From Clitopilus passeckerianus (taxonomy: Eukaryota; Basidiomycota; Agaricomycetes; Agaricales; Entolomataceae): a stretch of DNA of 64,000 nucleotides. The position numbers and the translations under genes were made by a program. The notes below the pieces were generated by a model. That model did not search any database, was not told the origin of the DNA, and saw only the letters and a program-made list of their open reading frames with translations. Of this stretch, positions 12,620 to 24,115 are shown one piece after another. The first letter of the stretch is position 1, and each line of letters begins with the position of its first letter. The stretch is from NCBI GenBank assembly GCA_944990035.1, contig CALYLX010000016.1:210580-274579 (forward strand), written 5' to 3'.

Positions 12620-14551
12620 ATGGTGGGTCATGGATAACATTCAGTTTGTGTGATATTAAATTGTTTCTAGGTAGTACTTGCTGCGTCGATATGTACAAAA
12701 GGCGGTAAACGTGAGTGCAATAATGTTGTAGTATCACATCCTGATACTAGAGCTGCTTTCTAGCCGTCATCTCGCGCCAGTTTCGCGACATGAACCGAGC
12801 CAGAATAGAATCTCTGCTGGCATCGTTCCCGAAGCTCATACCCACCAACACCCAACATACGTCTGTGGAAACTGCAGAAGTTCGATATGTCTACCAACCA
12901 CTAGAAGATCTGTACATCCTCTTGATCACGAACAAGGCTTCCAATATCCTACAAGACATTGAAACACTGCATCTCTTTGCTCGTGTCGTCTCGGATCTGT
13001 GTAGGAGTGCAGACGAGAGGGAGATCTTGAAAAATGCTTTCGAGCTGTTAGGTGCTTTTGACGAAATTGTCAGTCTTGGGTACAGGGAACCGGTCACTCT
13101 GATGCAGGTCAAGAGTGTCCTGGAGATGGAGAGCCACGAGGAGAAGATCCAAGAGATCATTGCCAGGGTAGCCCATGCCATTTCGCACCATTCATGACCT
13201 CCTCTGATAATTGTAATTCAACAGAACAAAGAAGCTGAAGCAAAAGAGGAGCTCAAACGACGTGCCAAGCAACTCGAGATGCAGCGCCGCGAACAACAAC
13301 GCCGTGCAGCTGCTGGTGGAGGAGGAGGCAGCGGCTACCTTGGCGTGGGTGGTGGAGTATCAGGATATTCGCCCGTTCCCCAACGCTTCGATGCACCAGA
13401 AACCTCCGCACCTATTACTAGGTCAACACCCTCTCCTGCTGCTCGTGCTCCCGCATTCAAGGGTTCTGGCATGAAATTGGGCTCGAAGAAGACGAAACAG
13501 GCAGAGCTACTAGATGCCCTAGGAGGAGACGTCCTGGCTACTCAAGGATTGTCAGAGGAGATGTCTGCTCCTCCCAGTCCAGCACCTGTTGCTGCCCCTA
13601 CTGTGCACAAGACCGAAGGGAGGGGAAGCGTACCCGATGTTCATGCCGAGGGGTAAGTCAATATTGCCGTTAACCACAAATCAATCCTGACACCATCTTG
13701 CAGCGTTCATATTGTAATCCGGGAGCAACTCAGCCTCTCCCTCCTTCGCGACGGAGGCGTTCAAGCGATGGACCTGAAGGGAGAGATGAATCTTCAAATC
13801 ACCGATTCTGCCACCGCTCAAGTCAGACTGTCGCTTTCCTCGCCATCTGGCAACTACGCCGGCAATGCATTGCAGTTCAAGCAACACCCGAACGTGGCCA
13901 AGTTTGCACCTGGGCAGGATCGTGTCATCGCTTTGAAGGACCCATCGAAGAATTTCCCTGTTGGACAGAGTTTGGCGGTGTTGAAGTGGAGGTATAGTGG
14001 GACGGACGAGAGCAATGTCCCGCTTTCAAGTATGTATATTCTGCTCGGCTTATTGGCAGGCGCTGACATCCTTTGTCTACAGTCAATTTCTGGCCGACGC
14101 CGTCGCCCGACGGTACAGTTGAGATCAGTCTGGAATACGAGCTCGAGGAGGAGAACGTCACGCTGTACGACGTGTCCATCCTCATACCTCTTCCGTAAGT
14201 CCTAGCCCGAGCTTCCCCATTCCTGCCACTCATCGCATCCCCAACAGAAACGGCTCCTACCCAACCGTTTCATCACATTCTGGGGAATGGTCCCTTGACC
14301 CCAACTCGCACTCGCTGGCCTGGACGATTCCGCAGATTTCGGCTCACGATGAGGATTCAAGAACCGGATCGATTATGTTCACTGTTGGTGGGGATGATGT
14401 AGCCACATTCTTCCCAGTGCGGGTGAACTTCGTGGCTGAAGGGTCCTTGGCGGGTGTTGGGGTGCTTGAAGTGAAGAAGGTTTCTAGCGGAGAGGCTGTT
14501 CCATTCTCAGTCGATTCGGTTGTGAACGTGGAGGACTACTTGGTTGTGTAA
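12620..14551 (+). CDS. RET2: Coatomer (COPI) subunit delta
   Basis: Delta-COP of the COPI coat, which drives retrograde Golgi-to-ER vesicle traffic. Exons: 12620-12622, 12671-12710, 12764-13167, 13225-13652, 13704-14029, 14083-14194, 14248-14551, giving 538 aa, a normal family length. The N-terminal longin-type domain (about 1-145) has the hallmark VVLAASICTKGGKPVISRQF and VRYVYQPLEDLYILLITNK. A charged helical linker (about 150-180) and a Gly/Pro/Ala-rich hinge follow. The C-terminal mu-homology domain starts near residue 293 (HIVIREQLSLSLLRDGGVQA) and ends NVEDYLVV. The start is chosen because the family begins M-VVLAAS; the only source of the Met is an ATG directly before a donor at 12623, so coding exon 1 is just the start codon. 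Confidence 0.93.
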
Positions 14552-15000
14552 GGCTGTAAGATACCTGAATCGATTTTTGACTGTTCTTCCTCCCTACTGC
14601 CGCTCTCTTCGCGCTCGGCTCTCTTGCTTTCGGCGGTGATGATCGCTATTGGTGGGAATCATTCTCCAAAGATTCAGGAGGATGTGTACGATGGATTACG
14701 ATGCCTATCGAACTGCTAGCGCTATTCATAAGGATCCCCCCCTCGGCATCGTTGCAGTAATTGTTGGCCTGGGAATGGTTGTTCCATGTCCTACGGACGC
14801 GGTGACCGAAGGGCGCGCTTCTGTTCAGACACGTCACGAGTTTGGGAACCGGGATCACCGACAACCAATCATCTCTCGATGCTCATTGCTGTCGACAAGA
14901 TCAAACCGACGTTCTTGCTGTGGATGTTCAATAAGCAAGATCCGAAAAAGTCCAGAGAACAATGCGACACTGAAGATTACCAAAGGTAACTCTCGGGGGT
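14552..15000. other. RET2-GST1 intergenic
   Basis: 3' end of RET2 and upstream region of the first GST; no separate gene seen. Confidence 0.5.
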
Positions 15001-15006
15001 TATAAA
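15001..15006 (+). promoter_or_regulatory. TATA box of GST copy 1
   Basis: TATAAA 96 bp before the ATG. The same motif sits 85 and 95 bp before the ATG of copies 2 and 3. Confidence 0.6.
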
Positions 15007-15096
15007 GGTCAGTGTCCTCGGTCGATGAAATTTCAACACGAACTCAACGTCCTCTCCTTCTGCGTCAATATCCAGCACTAATCAACAGTAACTACA

Positions 15097-15934
15097 ATGA
15101 CCTCTATTGGTGAACTCTATGCTCCCGAAGGCAACGCCGCCGGCTATGTGGTGAGTCCTACATCCAAGCAGATCTAGACGCGACCTGATCTCAACTTTGA
15201 AATCAAAAGGTTAACGCTGTCGCAGCCTACTGTGGCCTCACCGTCGATCGCCCCGAGTACAAGCACATGACGGATAACAAGTCTGAGGCATTCCTCAAGA
15301 CCTTCCCTCACGGAAAGATTCCCGCTTTCAAGGGAAAGAATGGCTTCTCGCTCTTTGAGGGAGCTGCGATCGCCCGCTACTGTGAGTTGCTTTTGTCATT
15401 CGGGTTCTTGAATAGGGACTGACCAACCCTGCTTCCAGTTGCTGCTCTTGCTCCTCAATCTGGTCTCCTTCTTGCATCACTTGAGGATCAAGCTCACGTT
15501 GACCAGTGGACCCACTTGATTGACACTGAGGTTTACAACTATGCCATCTTCAACTGGTTCTGGTGCAGTGGAATGCTAGGCCCGTTCACCCAAGAAGTAA
15601 GCGCTTTTCTTAGCGTCTTTACGATTCAGTTGCTAACCATTTGCTTCAGCTCAGCGACAACCTCAAGGCTCGCGAGGAGCGTGCTCTGGCCACCATCAAC
15701 AAGCATCTTGAAGGACGTACCTACCTTGTCGGTGACAAAATCACTCTCGCAGACGTCGCCCTCGCTGGCACCATCAGGTTCACCATCTCCTACACCTTTG
15801 CCAAGGCTGAGCGCGAGAAGTACGCAAATGTTCTCAACCATTTCGAGCGCCTTTCGAAGGTGCCCAGCCTGGAGAAGGTATTGAGTGGAGCGACATATAC
15901 CGAGGAGTCACTTAAGCACACCCCCAGTGCTTGA
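15097..15934 (+). CDS. Glutathione S-transferase, EF1B-gamma-like class (copy 1)
   Basis: Exons 15097-15150, 15210-15381, 15439-15596, 15650-15934; 222 aa. The N-terminal thioredoxin-fold domain (about 1-77) contains FPHGKIPAFKGKNGFSLFEG followed by AAIARY. The helical C-terminal GST domain (about 90-205) contains HLEGRTYLVGDKITLADVAL. This pattern matches the GST module of translation elongation factor 1B-gamma, but the C-terminal EF1-gamma domain is absent. It is therefore a stand-alone GST of the class expanded in wood- and litter-decaying basidiomycetes, probably acting in detoxification or redox balance. Second and third copies lie at 17.1 and 21.1 kb with identical lengths for the two middle exons (172 and 158 nt). 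Substrate unknown. Confidence 0.9.
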
Positions 15935-17015
15935 AAGTGTATGGCAGGAGCACACACTTAGTTGTAGGCATGATTGCAAAATATAAATTTGACATTCCCC
16001 AACGCCTAGGCCCGGAGAACATGCGGCCACTGTTTGCGACCAGGTACTCGTCATATCCCTGGCCCCGACTGCGACGAACGAACAGTTCTCCGTATATCAT
16101 TGCTGGTCAGTGTCTAAAGGGAAACGTTGCCCCGTCTTCTCGAGGATGAACAAGCGCTTCATAGCCACAGCCCACACTTTGCTCCCGTCCACGATCGTCT
16201 AGTCACTCTTCGGACTTCGAATGTATAGCGTGCCCGTATCTTATGGCTTTGGACGTAGGCGCGACCGCACACATACTTGGAATGACATAGTTCTGGATGT
16301 CTAGCTTTCACACGTTCGCCACCTGTCAAAGTCAACTGGACCATGGCGAGCATCCAACGCATGTCCCAACAAACGCCAAGTAAACCTGTAGGCAATTACA
16401 GATCAAATAACTCTAAGAAGAAGCAAAATTCGCGAGCAGGAATTCTGTTGACGCCGAACCTTCGGGTGTGCCATCATCAACGTCGCACTGCTTCAACACC
16501 TGGGGATGGATTGCCGTCCTTCGCACCTCTCTTACTCAGATGGTCGACCTCAATGGCGCCTGCACGTGTCCGTAGATACACGTCTTGTTTCGGCGCCCGC
16601 AAGTTGCTGTCGACGTGTCCTCATCTATTCGCTGACTGATCATGCATCGAGATGTGTAAGACACCGCGTTCCCATCAGACTAAAACACTCTGCTAACCCA
16701 CGGGTGCTCATTTAGAGCCTCCGATAAGCTGGTTGAAGCCGCATATACCACCCTTGGTGCCACCCGCCATCACGATTTTATCAGCACACCAACAGGGACC
16801 ATCCCAAATGAGATGTATTCTATTGGATCGCTTCCCAAGGAAGCAGGGGCCGGCGGTCCTAGGCCTGTAATGCTCAATAAGCCATTTCCCAACGAGTCGA
16901 TGACCAGCTGCGTAGAACGTGATCAATTCAGGCAAGAGGATAAGGAACGCGGACCGACGAAATTCACAACGTTGATGCTTACAATCCGTGATTTCTAGGC
17001 TGAAAATGAGCGAGG
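15935..17015. other. GST1-GST2 intergenic
   Basis: No gene recognised. Parts (for example around 16640-16680 and 16740-16830) resemble the region upstream of GST copy 3 (20590-20830), suggesting upstream DNA was duplicated with the genes. Confidence 0.4.
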
Positions 17016-17021
17016 TATAAA
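17016..17021 (+). promoter_or_regulatory. TATA box of GST copy 2
   Basis: TATAAA 85 bp before the ATG of GST copy 2, in a context (TATAAAACCCAGA) resembling that of copy 3 (TATAAAGACCAGA). Confidence 0.6.
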
Positions 17022-17100
17022 ACCCAGATATTCAAGCAGCTACCAGTCAAAATTCTCCTCAACTCCACCTCAGCCTCAATCTCAAAGTAAATCTTCTGCA

Positions 17101-17938
17101 ATGACATCTGTCGGCGATCTTTATGCTCCAACTGGCCCTGTCTCGCATCTCGTACGTTGCCATATCGAGCCTGCCTCGTATCTTGCTAATCGTATAACGT
17201 AAGGTTAACGCAGTCATTGCGTACGCTGGGCTCAATGTCGACAGGCCAGCGTATAAACACTGGGAAGACAATAAATCCGAGGCGTTCTTGAAAGACTTCC
17301 CGCATGGAAAAATACCCGCATTCAAGGCGAAGGATGGCGTTACTATCTTCGAAGGCTATGCCATCGCACGATACTGTGAGTATGCCACCAACGTGTTGCC
17401 CACGCATTATATACGACGACCTCATTTCTCTGTGTCAGTGGCTGCTCTTGCCCCGGAATCCGGTCTCCTTCCAGGCTCCCTTGGGGACCTCGCTCACGTA
17501 GACCAATGGTGCCATCTCATTGATAGCGAGATCCGCAACTTCGCTTTCTTTAACTATCTCTGGACCAACAACCACTTTGGGCCATTTACCCAAGAGGTGA
17601 GTTCACGCATGCCCCAGGTACCTCTGCGCCGAACTAATTATATATTGTAGCTCAGTGACATCCTCAAGCAACGCGAGGAGCGCGCACTCGCCACCGTTGA
17701 CAAGCACCTTGAAGGCCGCACCTATCTTGTTGGAGACAAGATCACACTTGCGGATCTCGAACTTGTTGCGACCATCCGGTTCACGATCGGTAACACCTTT
17801 GCAAAGGCTGAGCGGGAGAAATACGCCAACGTCTTTAACCACTACGAACGCCTCGTGAAGCTACCTTCCCTGGAGCCGGTCTTGGGAGGAGCTACGTACG
17901 CAGAAGAATCGCTGAAGCACAAACAACCTGAAGCTTGA
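17101..17938 (+). CDS. Glutathione S-transferase, EF1B-gamma-like class (copy 2)
   Basis: Exons 17101-17151, 17204-17375, 17439-17596, 17651-17938; 222 aa. Same two-domain layout as copy 1: FPHGKIPAFKAKDGVTIFEG in the N-terminal domain and HLEGRTYLVGDKITLADLEL in the C-terminal domain. Intron positions and phases match copies 1 and 3, so the three arose by tandem duplication. The exon 2/3 junction codon gives Leu here, Phe in copy 1 and Ile in copy 3. No sign of inactivation. Substrate and physiological role cannot be read from sequence. Confidence 0.9.
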
Positions 17939-18543
17939 GGGTTACCGTAATGCATAGCCAAATCAGAAATATGTCGTTTTTATTGCATGTTCGTCAACTG
18001 GCCGATTCAGTCAAAACCGCGGATAGTGCCTTGTGAGGCGTCTATAATAGATAGGATATATGTGGTAGTATGAGAAGCTGCGGGAAGCGTTTTGCTCAGT
18101 ACTGGTGGCCGAAAGTTAGGTCGATGTGGCCATCTGGAACAGTCTGGGGTCGATGCAAAATTTTAACGGATGGTACTGTATGCTGGTGTCTGCATAATCT
18201 ACAGAAGCCTTAAAAAAGGGTTCAGTTGTCGGGTATGTCTGCAACTTGTTACTACCTAGGCGGAAGGGCCAGCGACAAAACGTATCACCGGCACTCTGAC
18301 CTTACCCTAAACCGCCGCTGCACGATATCGGAGACACGGAAACTTCAGGCCAATGTGGAATGAGGCTTTTAAATTTCAGTCTGAAACACAAAAGCACCTA
18401 GAAACATAATTATCGACTTGTCCTCTCAAGGTCATGGAGGAAGGACGCTAATTTCAAGGGAAGGCTTGGTTTGTTTGCCGTCGCTGCACAGCCATCCCAT
18501 CACGTCCCCCTTGAGCTCCCATTTTGCTCTTTACTAGGCTCCC
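17939..18543. other. GST2 to F-box intergenic
   Basis: No gene or clear regulatory element recognised. Confidence 0.4.
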
Positions 18544-19914
18544 ATGGCGCCACGTACCCGGTCTGGTAAGGGCCTCGATGTTGAAGAAGCCGCTGCTCAT
18601 CGAAAGGCACTACGCAATGGGCCAGTAAATACTCAAGGACTACCTGCACTACCGACCGAATTACTCCTCGAAATCATCTCGCACCTCCCAACCGTTTCGT
18701 TCCCATGTTATTCGAAGAAACCTCTCGACGGGTCTTACCTTCTCAGAGTTCAGCTAATACAAGGATTGTCTCAAATGTGCAAGTCCCTTAGAAGAGTATT
18801 TCTCCCCTTAGCATTCGAGAGAATTGAGGTTTGCGCATTGAAGGACGTTGAACGCAGCGGGCCAATTCCTTCAAGGTACAGACGCCGTCGTCTGCTTAGA
18901 GATTTGGATGCAAAAACATTGGCTACTGAGCTCATTCGTCAGCTGGAAGTTGTGACAATCCGAGATCCGTCGTTGGCCCGATATGTGAAGTTAGTGACGT
19001 TTTATTGATATAGGCCATCTGCTGATCCGTGATATTGCACCCAACAGAATTGTGAATGTGTATATCGAACGTTTCTCTGCTGAGGCGGTTATCGAGGAGC
19101 TTTTCCGCTGCCTGCCTTTATTCCCCGCTTTGAAAACTGTTCAGTTTATGGGAAACAATTGGACGCTGGCTGAGTACGTTCAGAAGACCCTAAAGAAGGA
19201 TACGTGGCTACCGTCGGTAACAAAGGTGCTCTACGCACCTTACGCAAGGGCGGCGCTCAAATGTTTCCCGAACGCAAAATTTATCGCCCCAACGCGCTCG
19301 TTGTGGTTTGAGAGTAGTTTCCGTGACGAACTTGGACACGTCCAAGCCCACTGTCCAGACGCAGAGGACGTCTATGGGATGGAAAACTCCGAGCGGCCGG
19401 ATTCCATTGAACGAAACCTGAAAGGTAGGTCGATACACTGCCCTCATTTCACTTCCCAACTCATGACCCTGGATGTAGCGATGGTCGACTCAATTCCAAA
19501 GCTCCAAATAGTGAGATTTGGTATTGCTCATCGTGTCAGCCCATGCACCGTAAGTTTTCTAGTTTGGATACTAAAGTCATTCCCGGGCTCACGGTACCGC
19601 TGTAGGAGCATATAAAGCAGACGTCGCAACTTCGTGACTTACGTAGCATAAAATTCCAGATTCAGTGCACGATTGACTGCTCAAAGTGTTGCCAATATCT
19701 CGAGAAGCCCGAGCTACCCTCGCTCATCAATATCGCCATTGATATCTTAAAAGCCAAACCCGATACTGTTGGGCCCGTCAAATCCGTATCTGTGCTGCGC
19801 AATTCTGGGAGAACTATCTTCTATATCACGGTAAATCATGAGGGCTACACGTCCGGAATTGATGATTTAGGGCTGTTACCTCGATTGAACGATGCAAGGG
19901 CCGACGTGGTATGA
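18544..19914 (+). CDS. F-box domain protein
   Basis: Exons 18544-18989, 19048-19549, 19606-19914; 418 aa. A basic N-terminus (MAPRTRSGKG) is followed by an F-box at about 34-75 (LPALPTELLLEIISHLPTVS) and then a conserved-looking FLPLAFERIEV stretch. The rest has leucine-rich spacing but no clear WD40 or Kelch repeats. F-box proteins recruit substrates to SCF (Skp1-Cullin-F-box) ubiquitin ligases; the target cannot be inferred. It sits between GST copies 2 and 3, interrupting the array. Protein-like fragments downstream (about 19990-20540, e.g. FHRPFDALEPLCKL and DLSTLTSLTLDSHRDPLNHQ) suggest the gene once ran longer or that a related relic follows, so the C-terminus is uncertain. Confidence 0.75.
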
Positions 19915-20540
19915 AACCGCCTGTCTGTAGAATAGTATTGCCCTGATGCCACAGCATCGAGCTGGTCTGATACCTAGTTATCGATTGAACCAATAATGTA
20001 CATCTGCCACTATAGAACCTTCCATCGGCCTTTTGATGCCTTGGAACCATTGTGCAAATTGTAGTGAGTTTAACCCGTATCAACCCCTAGGTGGCTGTGA
20101 CCTCTCGACCTTGACTAGCTTGACTCTTGACTCTCACCGCGACCCTCTGAATCACCAAAGCACCGTCAGGCACTCCAGTTTGGCAAGCTCCCGATGGCTT
20201 CGTTAGAATAGCCTCAAAGAACTCCAACTATACTCCATGTTTGCCGAGTGTAGTTGCATGCCCCTAGGAGACGACTCAGTGTCGCATTCATCTAGGCCAG
20301 TGGACGTTTTCTGCTCTATGGCATCTCTCGAACCCAAAACATATTTTACGGATTACTTGGAACATCTGTACTGTGGCCTTATATATAATGATTCCTTGCA
20401 CCGGCACCGAGATGCTTTAACCTTTCGCCGCCGATATGCTTGTCAATATTTTCAGTTCCCTCTGCAATACTGCGTTCGCTTGGCTCAGGTATCTGCTATC
20501 TGCGACAGCGCCAGCACACCGTCGCCACCTGCGGCCTGAG
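19915..20540 (+). pseudogene. F-box-like 3' remnant
   Basis: Stretches typical of F-box protein C-terminal halves (FHRPFDALEPLCKL at about 20015-20060, DLSTLTSLTLDSHRDPLNHQ near 20095-20160, and an open frame 20237-20539) occur in order. They are separated by stops without plausible introns. Either a broken tail of the upstream gene or a separate relic. Confidence 0.3.
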
Positions 20541-21011
20541 AGCCCAGATCTGTGATAGGCTGCCGTTCTGTCAGCCCTTCTAAGCTACTCGCTGACTGAT
20601 AGTGGAGACGTAGTTGGATGTGTAAGGTTCCTTGATTCCTATCATACAGCACGACCCCCAACATTCCTTCTAGATGTTCTTGAACCGGAATGATTGATGG
20701 TGTATCTTACTTAGGCTGCATTTAGTCTCACCCCACCAGCTTCATCTCCGCGAATTTGGACCGTGCCAGTGGCTGCAAGCGGGTTTATCTTGGTAGATTC
20801 CTTGTCTCGCCGGATCGCTTCTCGTCAAAACCAAGGGTCACACATCTGAATTGGCTCAATAAGCAAATGAGGTTTCTCGTGAGAGCTATTACGAGAAAAC
20901 TGACCAAGCCACTACTGAGCTGGGCCCTGACACTCAACGCGAACTTAGAGGAAGCGAATTTGAAGTCAAATAGACTTGATTTTCATTTTGGGAGCACTAG
21001 AACGACAAGGA
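20541..21011. other. Upstream region of GST copy 3
   Basis: No gene seen. It shows patchy similarity to the GST copy 2 upstream region. Confidence 0.35.
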
Positions 21012-21017
21012 TATAAA
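21012..21017 (+). promoter_or_regulatory. TATA box of GST copy 3
   Basis: TATAAA 95 bp before the ATG of GST copy 3. Confidence 0.6.
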
Positions 21018-21106
21018 GACCAGATTTTATGTACCGACTTTCATTCACTCAGCCTCGCAAACTTTACCTCGCTTCTTAAGTTTCAAAGCAAACAGATCAG
21101 CCAACA

Positions 21107-21954
21107 ATGTCTTCCATCGGTGATTTATATGCCCCAAACCGTGCTGTCTGCACCGTCGTATGTCTTCCTCGTTTGTGTCCACTGTCCCCCACTAACGAAA
21201 AAAAAAAATTCAGGTCAACTCGGTGGTCGCCTACACCGGTCTCACCGTCGACCGCCCCACCTACGAGCATTTCGTGGACAACAAGCTCGAGCCGTTCTTG
21301 AAGGACTTCCCTTTCGGCAAGATCCCAGCGTTCAAGACCAAGACTGGTGTTTCCATCGTTGAAGGCGCTGCCATCGCTCGCTACAGTAAACCCCTCCTCC
21401 CATTGCCTGGTGCTGAACATTTTCATTAACGATTCCCCTCTCTAGTCGCGGCTCTCGCTCCTGAATCCGGTCTCCTCCCCGCCAAGCTCGAGGACCAAGC
21501 TCAAGTGGATCAGTGGGACCATCTCATCGAAACCGAGATGTTCAACTACGCAGTACTCAACTTCTTCATATGCAACAACATCATGACTCCTTTCAGCCAA
21601 GAGGTAAGCTCACTTCCATTCGATCTCCACGCACGACGCCGTGACGCTGAAGACTTCATCCAGCTTAGTGACCAGTTCAAACAGCGCGAGGAGCGTGCTG
21701 TCGCAGCTATCAACAAGCACCTCGAAGGCCGCACCTACCTCGTTGGTGACGGGATCACCCTCGCAGACATCACTCTTGCCGCCTCCATCAAGTTCACTGT
21801 GGCTCACACATATGCTAAGGCTGAGCGCGAGAAGTATCCCAACGTTTTGAAGCACTTCGAACTCATGGCGAAGGTCCCTTCTTTGATGGAGCTTTTGGGA
21901 GGAGTTACTTATGCTGAGGGACCGATGAAGTATAATACTGACTACAAGCCCTAA
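21107..21954 (+). CDS. Glutathione S-transferase, EF1B-gamma-like class (copy 3)
   Basis: Exons 21107-21157, 21214-21385, 21446-21603, 21664-21954; 223 aa. The N-terminal domain carries FPFGKIPAFKTKTGVSIVEG and the C-terminal domain HLEGRTYLVGDGITLADITL. Exon phases match copies 1 and 2 exactly. The C-terminus (KYNTDYKP) differs from the SLKH-type ends of the other two. An AATAAA at 22092 may be the polyadenylation signal. It is separated from copy 2 by the F-box gene. Function inferred only from class membership. Confidence 0.9.
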
Positions 21955-22253
21955 ACCTGGCTCATGTGGCAGGTTTGCTCGGTCGTAGGACTGTTTAAGC
22001 ATCAAAATGATGCATGGACTCGTTGTTCTTAGTTGATCATCTTCTGTAGATTGTATAAATGTTCGTATTTGTTACCTAGTTTTCGATACGAAATAAAGTT
22101 GTTCCTTAGAAATAGTTCACCCTGTGAATTGGATCTCCCAACAGAAGGCGTAGGTTATTCGCATTTCATATACAGAAGTCTTCCTAACTTTTATGCTCTC
22201 GACATACATACAAATAAATTCATTGTTATATGATACTATACCTCGACCTCTAC

Positions 22254-24115
22254 TCAGTTGAAATACTGCCTCCCATGCACATCCAACGCAGGCCTTCCAT
22301 AAGTCGCCTGAAAACAATGGCAAAACCAATCAGCATCCACCCCTTCTATATCATTTCCCAGCCCAGTAAATCTACTCACCGGCGACGCAGGCTTATTATC
22401 CAAAATCTTCTCAATCCTCTCCAAAACCTCCGGTGTCAACTTCGGAATGACATCAACAGCCTTGAGATTCTCCAATACCTGCTCGGGGCGGGAGGCGCCG
22501 AGGATGACGGTGGAGGTGTTCGGGTTCTTGGCGACCCAGGCGAGGGCGAGTGCGGACATGGTGGTTCCGAGTTCTATGAAGTGAAGGAGGGTAAGGTGTC
22601 AGCGGAATTGACGAGAGAGGGGAAGGGGAGAACCTAACCTTCGGCAATCTTGGACAATTCCCTGACTTTGGCGATCTTAGCCTGGCCCTCTGCGTTCTGG
22701 AGACTGTCGATAGTTCCCTTGAAGAAGTCGGAATGGGCGGCGAAACGGGAGTCTTGAGGAATGCCGTCGTTGTACTGTATGAAGACCGATAAGGTTTTGG
22801 CTTTCTTTGAATGGGACGGTACTTGCCTTGCCTGTGAGCAGACCACTTGCAAGAGACGAGAAGGTGGTGGTTCCCATGCCGTAGAGGCGGTAGAGGGGGC
22901 TGCAGGGGGCCGGTTGGATGGATTCGGAAGAGTTGGCGCTTAAGACTCACTCGTATTCCTTCTCAGGTCGCTCACGGTGGAACATGCTGTTCAACGGTAA
23001 GATTCCGATACCAGCTCGATATACCGGAGACCTACTTGTGCTGGCATTGCTCGGCTATGGGGCCAATGAGGTTCAGCTTGGTGGCAACGTCTATTGAGAA
23101 CCGCTTTCAGGTAACCAGTCAGGGAAATTGCCAAAGCGAGACTCACGATGTGCTTCCTCAATCTCGCGGGCTGTCCACTCCGAAGTAGCCCAGTAGAAGG
23201 CCTAGCCAAATGAATCAGAGAACCTGATTACGCCAGTTCATCGAAAATACGCACATATCCCTTCTCAATAACCCAATTGAACGCACGAACGACTTCCTCC
23301 ATCGGAACTGCGAACCACATCAGTCAGCGGAGATCCCGATCCAAAACCAGCATTTCCTTACTAGTAACATCATAACGATGAGCGAAAATAACATCAACGT
23401 AATCCAATTGAAGTCGTTCAAGGGACTCCTTGGTGCCTTCAATTATGCTATTCGCGGAGGAGTAGGTTAATCTTGCTCGATCGCTATCATACCACTGCCA
23501 CTTACTGCTTCCGCGAAAGTCCCTGATCGTTGGGTCCTTTACGTCCAGCACCCCAGAATAGCTTGGTGGTTATCACCAAATCAGTCCGGCGCAGACCGAG
23601 CTCCTTGATAACGCGTCCCCTGGATCGTCGGCCAATTCCAAAGTCACCAGGACAAAAAGCGAGGAGGGGAAGCACATGAAAGAGGGAGGAGAGGGAAGGA
23701 GAGAGAAATCAGAACAGTCTTAATACCATCATAGACGTATTTCAATTAATAACTCACATCTCGATCTCAGATTGTCCGTTTGCGTATGTCTCCGCAGTGT
23801 CAAACATGTTGATACCAGCGTCGAAGGCGGTTTTGATTATGTCCTTGTGGAAAGTTAGATTATCGTATCGATCGGCGGCAGATCATTTCAATTTTCTGCC
23901 TGCTTGAACGAGAGCTTACTTTTACTGGATCTCCCTTGACAGTTCCGCCGAGTGTGAGCCCTAAAAGGTATGTTAATCATGCGGGGAGATAGGGTATTGA
24001 GGAGGTGGCACTCACATCCTCCGAGAGAGAAGACAGGAACACGAAGACCGCTAGGTCCAAGCCTCCTGAAAGGCATGTTCTTGGGGTCGAATTCGAGCTT
24101 GGGTTGCGATGCCAT
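22254..24115 (-). CDS. Aldo/keto reductase, Kv-channel beta-subunit-like
   Basis: NAD(P)H-dependent oxidoreductase of the AKR6/Kv-beta-like group; TIM-barrel fold, probably cytosolic. Thirteen exons: 24115-24016, 23960-23920, 23843-23758, 23619-23506, 23447-23362, 23307-23255, 23201-23147, 23090-23036, 22986-22951, 22899-22827, 22774-22639, 22573-22380, 22307-22254; 360 aa with every phase matching. The N-terminus has [20 protein letters not shown]. The catalytic tetrad is visible as Asp and Tyr ([19 protein letters not shown]), Lys ([20 protein letters not shown]) and His ([10 protein letters not shown]). C-terminal cofactor loop: [15 protein letters not shown]. The intron after 22827 starts with GC (AAG|gcaagt), a non-canonical but recognised donor. 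Carbonyl substrate unknown. Confidence 0.9.

Noticed and set aside
13854..14233. Minus-strand open frames across RET2
   Set aside because: They overlap conserved delta-COP exons in antisense.
15097..21954. Reading the GST genes as full EF1B-gamma
   Set aside because: Each ends right after the GST C-terminal domain; the EF1-gamma C-terminal domain is absent.
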